Shown here: positions 6,302 to 8,439 of the stretch, piece after piece | Layout: each line of letters starts with the position of its first letter | How positions within the stretch are numbered: position 1 is the first letter of the stretch | Source of the DNA: an uncultured Eubacterium sp. | Lineage (GTDB): Bacteria; Bacillota; Clostridia; Peptostreptococcales; Anaerovoracaceae | Direction of reading: 5' to 3' | Length of the DNA stretch: 8,439 nucleotides | Assembly (NCBI GenBank): GCA_900542385.1 | Contig: UQNP01000075.1 | Span: 1-8,439 of the forward strand | Notes under the pieces: model-generated | Databases searched by the model: none | The model's input: only the letters and a program-made list of their open reading frames with translations | What the model was told of the DNA's origin: nothing | Position numbers and translations under genes: made by a program

Positions 6302-6811
6302 ATGGAATTATATATCTTGGAAAATTATAAGGAATTCTTTCCTGATTTAAAGGGAAGTGAGCTGACTGACAGGCTTGTCATATCTGTACTGGAAGAGTAC
6401 GGGAAAAAGGGTGTCAGTATTATAAGAAATAAAAACGGCAAACCTTTTACAGATGTGCCGGGGCTTTTTATTTCGGCAAGTCACAGCGGGATATATTTTG
6501 CATGTCTTGTGAGCGACAGACCTGTGGGCGTAGATATACAGGAAGAGCGGAGAATCGATCCGAATAAAATAGCAGGAAGGTATTTTACGGAAAGAGAAAA
6601 GAAGTATATTCAAAAAAGAGGAAGCAAAGGCTTTTTTGAACTGTGGACGAGGAAAGAAGCCTACTCGAAATATACCGGAAACGGCATAAAGGATATTATA
6701 GCCGGAATATCTGTAATAGAGCGTGAGGACGTGGAATTTTTTGATTTTCAGATAGGGAACGGCATGTATCTATCCTGCTGCGGAAAGATCAGTGATCAAG
6801 ACGAGTTGTGA
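6302..6811 (+). CDS. 4'-phosphopantetheinyl transferase, Sfp/EntD-type superfamily
   Basis: This enzyme moves the 4'-phosphopantetheine arm from coenzyme A to a serine of an acyl or peptidyl carrier protein, in the cytoplasm. At 169 residues it is shorter than Sfp (about 224). Motifs in order: NKNGKPF (43-49), the SASHSG element (58-63) that contacts CoA, GVDIQE (76-81) with the metal ligand Asp78, and FELWTRKEAYSKYTGNGI (112-129) with Glu119 of the WxxKEA motif. The residue matching Glu109 of Sfp is Gln80 here. No polyketide or peptide synthase gene is in the window, so it may serve the fatty acid carrier protein, or a carrier encoded elsewhere. There is no Shine-Dalgarno sequence before the ATG, and the gene begins 17 bases after a terminator. 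It probably leads a PPTase-MBL-recX operon. The family call is firm; the substrate is unknown. Confidence 0.88.
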   Translation: MELYILENYKEFFPDLKGSELTDRLVISVLEEYGKKGVSIIRNKNGKPFTDVPGLFISASHSGIYFACLVSDRPVGVDIQEERRIDPNKIAGRYFTEREKKYIQKRGSKGFFELWTRKEAYSKYTGNGIKDIIAGISVIEREDVEFFDFQIGNGMYLSCCGKISDQDEL

Positions 6812-6820
6812 GGGATTGTT

Positions 6821-7651
6821 ATGGATTTTAAAATACTTATTGATGACAGAAGTGAAAAAGATGGAATAGATGAAGAGCACGGTCTTTCTATCTATATAAA
6901 GACCAATGGCAGAAGAATATTGTTCGACAGCGGTGCTTCAGAAAAATTTGTACAGAATGCAGCTAAAATGGATGTGGATCTGAAGAAAATAGATTATGCT
7001 GTTGCAAGTCACGGGCATTATGATCACACCGGAGGATTTCCTGAATTTTGTGAGATAAATCATAAAGCCAGGCTTTATATACACAAAAATGCGTTCCGCA
7101 GATCCTATGTATGGCGTGACGGAGCTTTCGGAAGTGTGACTTCCGGCATACGATGGACTGAAGAGGAAGAAAAAGAGCTGGAAAAGCGTATCATATATAC
7201 AGATGAACCCACGGAAATAGCAGAGAATATATGGATTAGCGGGAGCATAAAAATGGGACGGGATTTCACGTTCACCGAAAAGTTTTACTACAAGGATGAA
7301 ACAGGGAATATGGTGGAAGACGATATGTCTCATGAACAGTGTCTCATCGTGAAAGAAGACAAAGGCATATACATCTTTTCCGGATGCAGCCACAGAGGGG
7401 CGTCTTCTGCAGTCAAAACGGGTAAAAGCCTGTTTCCAGGAGAAAAGGTCCTGTTGTTTGCAGGCGGTATGCACCTTGTAAGGGCGACGGAAGAAGAAAT
7501 GATAAAAACAGCAGATATGCTTTATGAAGAAGATATAGAGAATGTCATGCCGCTTCACTGTACAGGCAGACGGGGCGCAGAGATAATAAGAGAAAAGATG
7601 GGAGAAAAATGCGTATTTGCGGCAGCGGGAGATTGTTTTTATGGATGTTAG
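6821..7651 (+). CDS. Metallo-beta-lactamase-fold metal-dependent hydrolase (COG1237 type)
   Basis: A cytoplasmic protein of 276 residues with no signal peptide. The metal-binding signature HGHYDH is at 64-69, preceded by LFDSGA (34-39). Further ligands expected for this fold are His191 in SGCSHRG and His246 in MPLHCTG; GGMHL with His218 is a hallmark of the COG1237 subgroup. Members are often labelled as dihydropterin ribofuranosylaminobenzene phosphate synthases after an archaeal protein, but this has not been established for clostridial members and I do not transfer it. The substrate is unknown. The ATG has AGGG 6 bases upstream, overlapping the stop of the PPTase gene. The 9-base gap before it and 11-base overlap after it place it in one operon with the PPTase gene and recX. 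Confidence 0.88.
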   Translation: MDFKILIDDRSEKDGIDEEHGLSIYIKTNGRRILFDSGASEKFVQNAAKMDVDLKKIDYAVASHGHYDHTGGFPEFCEINHKARLYIHKNAFRRSYVWRDGAFGSVTSGIRWTEEEEKELEKRIIYTDEPTEIAENIWISGSIKMGRDFTFTEKFYYKDETGNMVEDDMSHEQCLIVKEDKGIYIFSGCSHRGASSAVKTGKSLFPGEKVLLFAGGMHLVRATEEEMIKTADMLYEEDIENVMPLHCTGRRGAEIIREKMGEKCVFAAAGDCFYGC

Positions 7652-8099
7652 GGAAAGAGCGCTTTATTATCTCAATATTAAGCCGAGGACCAGAAAACAG
7701 GTGGAAAGATATTTAAAGGAAAAGGGCTTTTCAGAGGATGAGATACTGCCTGTTTTAAAAGAACTTGAGGAATACAGCTACATAGATGATCTCAGCTACA
7801 GTATCATGTATTTTGAACTTGGATTTGAAAAGGGCCGGGGAAATCTGAGGATAAAAAGAGAGCTGGCAGAACGGGGTGTTTCAGAAGATATCATACAAAA
7901 CGCTTTCGAAAAGCTTGAAGATACTCCCGATGAGTTTGAAGCTGCCATGAAGATAGCTGAAGAGGCCGTTTCCGGTATAGATATTGAAAGCCTCGATTAC
8001 GGGGAAAAACGCAAGCTTCAGGCAAAAGTGGGAAGAAGACTAATCTCCAGGGGATTTTCCACTGAAGATACGTATAAAGTATTAGGGAGACTTTTGTAA
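7641..8099 (+). CDS. recX: RecX family regulator of RecA
   Basis: A cytoplasmic protein of 152 residues that binds RecA filaments and modulates recombination and SOS activity. It is built of three-helix repeats: about 3-45 (ALYYLNIKPRTRKQVERYLK), about 46-95 (with the hallmark YIDDLSYS at 47-54, then a KGRGNLRIKRELAERGV stretch), and about 100-152 (KLQAKVGRRLISRGFS near 125). It falls in the usual 150-270 residue range, at the short end. I start at the ATG at 7641: GGGAG lies 9 bases upstream and MDVRERALYYL fits the family start. An in-frame TTG at 7617 is less likely. The start lies inside the MBL gene (11-base overlap), suggesting coupled translation. recA is not in the window. No clear terminator follows. 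Confidence 0.9.
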   Translation: MDVRERALYYLNIKPRTRKQVERYLKEKGFSEDEILPVLKELEEYSYIDDLSYSIMYFELGFEKGRGNLRIKRELAERGVSEDIIQNAFEKLEDTPDEFEAAMKIAEEAVSGIDIESLDYGEKRKLQAKVGRRLISRGFSTEDTYKVLGRLL

Positions 8100-8107
8100 T
8101 AATTTGA

Positions 8108-8123
8108 TGTTTTCATGAAAACA
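8108..8123. repeat. Perfect 16-base palindrome, candidate operator
   Basis: TGTTTTCATGAAAACA is its own reverse complement and lies 14 bases upstream of the -35 box of the next promoter. There is no T-run, so it is a poor terminator for recX. Its position suits an operator or activator site of a dimeric regulator. A second weak inverted repeat, ACTTA 8126-8130 with TAAGT 8135-8139, follows and touches the -35 box. Confidence 0.5.
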
Positions 8124-8137
8124 GTACTTAGTTTTAA

Positions 8138-8166
8138 GTGACTTGGAGATTCAAATAGAGTATAAT
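8138..8166 (+). promoter_or_regulatory. Sigma-A promoter of the last gene
   Basis: A perfect TATAAT at 8161-8166, with GTGACT at 8138-8143 as a 4-of-6 -35 box at exactly 17 bases. The start of transcription would be near 8173, about 23 bases before the ATG at 8196. Confidence 0.7.
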
Positions 8167-8195
8167 AAAAAGATATATGAAAAAGGAGACCGTAT

Positions 8196-8439
8196 ATGGA
8201 TTATAAGAAACAGCTTGTTGAAAAAATCGAAAAATTTTATGTAGAGATCATAGAGGAATTCAAAGAAGCTGAGCTGCAGATAATAGCTGATTCCAACTTC
8301 AGAAGCATTTTTAAGAAAAAGGATTACGGCAAAAATATATCTATGCTCAAGAACTGTAAAAAGCAGGTGCTTAAAATCGATGTTTCGAATATAGGTATAC
8401 CTAAAAGCGATAAGGAGGCTTCAGAAGTTGTCCTGCGTC
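8196..8439 (+). CDS. Hypothetical protein, N-terminal 81 codons (runs off the right edge)
   Basis: I do not recognise this protein. The reading frame is open from the ATG at 8196 to the end of the window, with AAAGGAG 7 bases upstream (8182-8188) and a good sigma-A promoter just before that, so it is very likely a real gene. The visible part starts MDYKKQLVEKIEKFYVEIIE, is rich in Lys and Glu, has no signal peptide or membrane segment, and is predicted mainly helical over the first 35 residues, followed by a KKKDYGKNISMLKNCKKQ stretch. It is likely cytoplasmic. Base composition matches its neighbours. It has its own promoter, so it is not simply the last gene of the recX operon. Confidence 0.75.
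   Translation, partial: MDYKKQLVEKIEKFYVEIIEEFKEAELQIIADSNFRSIFKKKDYGKNISMLKNCKKQVLKIDVSNIGIPKSDKEASEVVLR

Noticed and set aside
6938..7558. A long minus-strand frame of 206 codons
   Set aside because: It lies wholly opposite the MBL gene, whose motifs are intact; the product is rich in Phe, His and Cys with no family resemblance and no ribosome site.
7617..7640. An upstream in-frame TTG for recX
   Set aside because: The ATG at 7641 has a GGGAG site and starts the protein just before the conserved first helix; the longer form adds residues unlike the family.
1..8439. CRISPR array, insertion sequence, tRNA, rRNA, toxin-antitoxin or phage-defence genes
   Set aside because: I looked on both strands and saw no direct repeat array, transposase, cloverleaf or such gene families; the window is mostly ordinary core genes.

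Overview
The window looks like chromosomal DNA of an anaerobic low-GC Gram-positive (class Clostridia). The reasons are strong AGGAGG-type ribosome binding sites, TTG starts, heavy use of ATA, AGA and GGA codons, and a gene set (EnvC/PcsB-like M23 hydrolases, S41 C-terminal protease, YerC, RecX, a compact RecJ) typical of that class. An Anaerovoracaceae- or Lachnospiraceae-like gut bacterium is plausible, but the sequence alone does not settle the family.

Layout. (a) 1-333, minus strand: the first 111 codons of a MATE efflux pump, running off the left edge. It is much richer in GC than everything else here (39 of the first 60 bases are G or C, against 24 of 60 at 901-960). (b) 334-615: an intergenic region where GC drops abruptly near 405. 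It holds GC-rich hairpins, a 7-bp inverted repeat and a candidate promoter reading right. (c) 616-5758, plus strand: a tight four-gene run of two tandem paralogous secreted M23 hydrolases, recJ, and an S41 PDZ protease that overlaps recJ by 4 bases. (d) 5815-6284: a near-perfect sigma-A promoter, yerC and an intrinsic terminator, which together form a monocistronic unit. (e) 6302-8099: a Sfp-type phosphopantetheinyl transferase, a COG1237-type metallo-beta-lactamase-fold hydrolase and recX, closely packed or overlapping. (f) 8100-8439: a perfect 16-base palindrome, a sigma-A promoter and the first 81 codons of an unrecognised protein that runs off the right edge.

How the genes fit together. 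The M23 pair and the S41 protease are the kind of genes that sit beside ftsEX in Firmicutes: a coiled-coil hydrolase activated by FtsEX during division, and a processing protease. Here ftsEX is not next to them, the hydrolase has been duplicated, and recJ lies between hydrolase and protease. The PPTase-MBL-recX group has no obvious common pathway and may be co-transcribed only by position. I see no CRISPR array, insertion sequence, tRNA, rRNA or phage gene, and no convincing new multi-gene system. The most interesting points are the composition break at the left, the diverged hydrolase pair, the PPTase gene without a ribosome binding site and with an altered metal motif, and the palindrome ahead of the unknown last gene.
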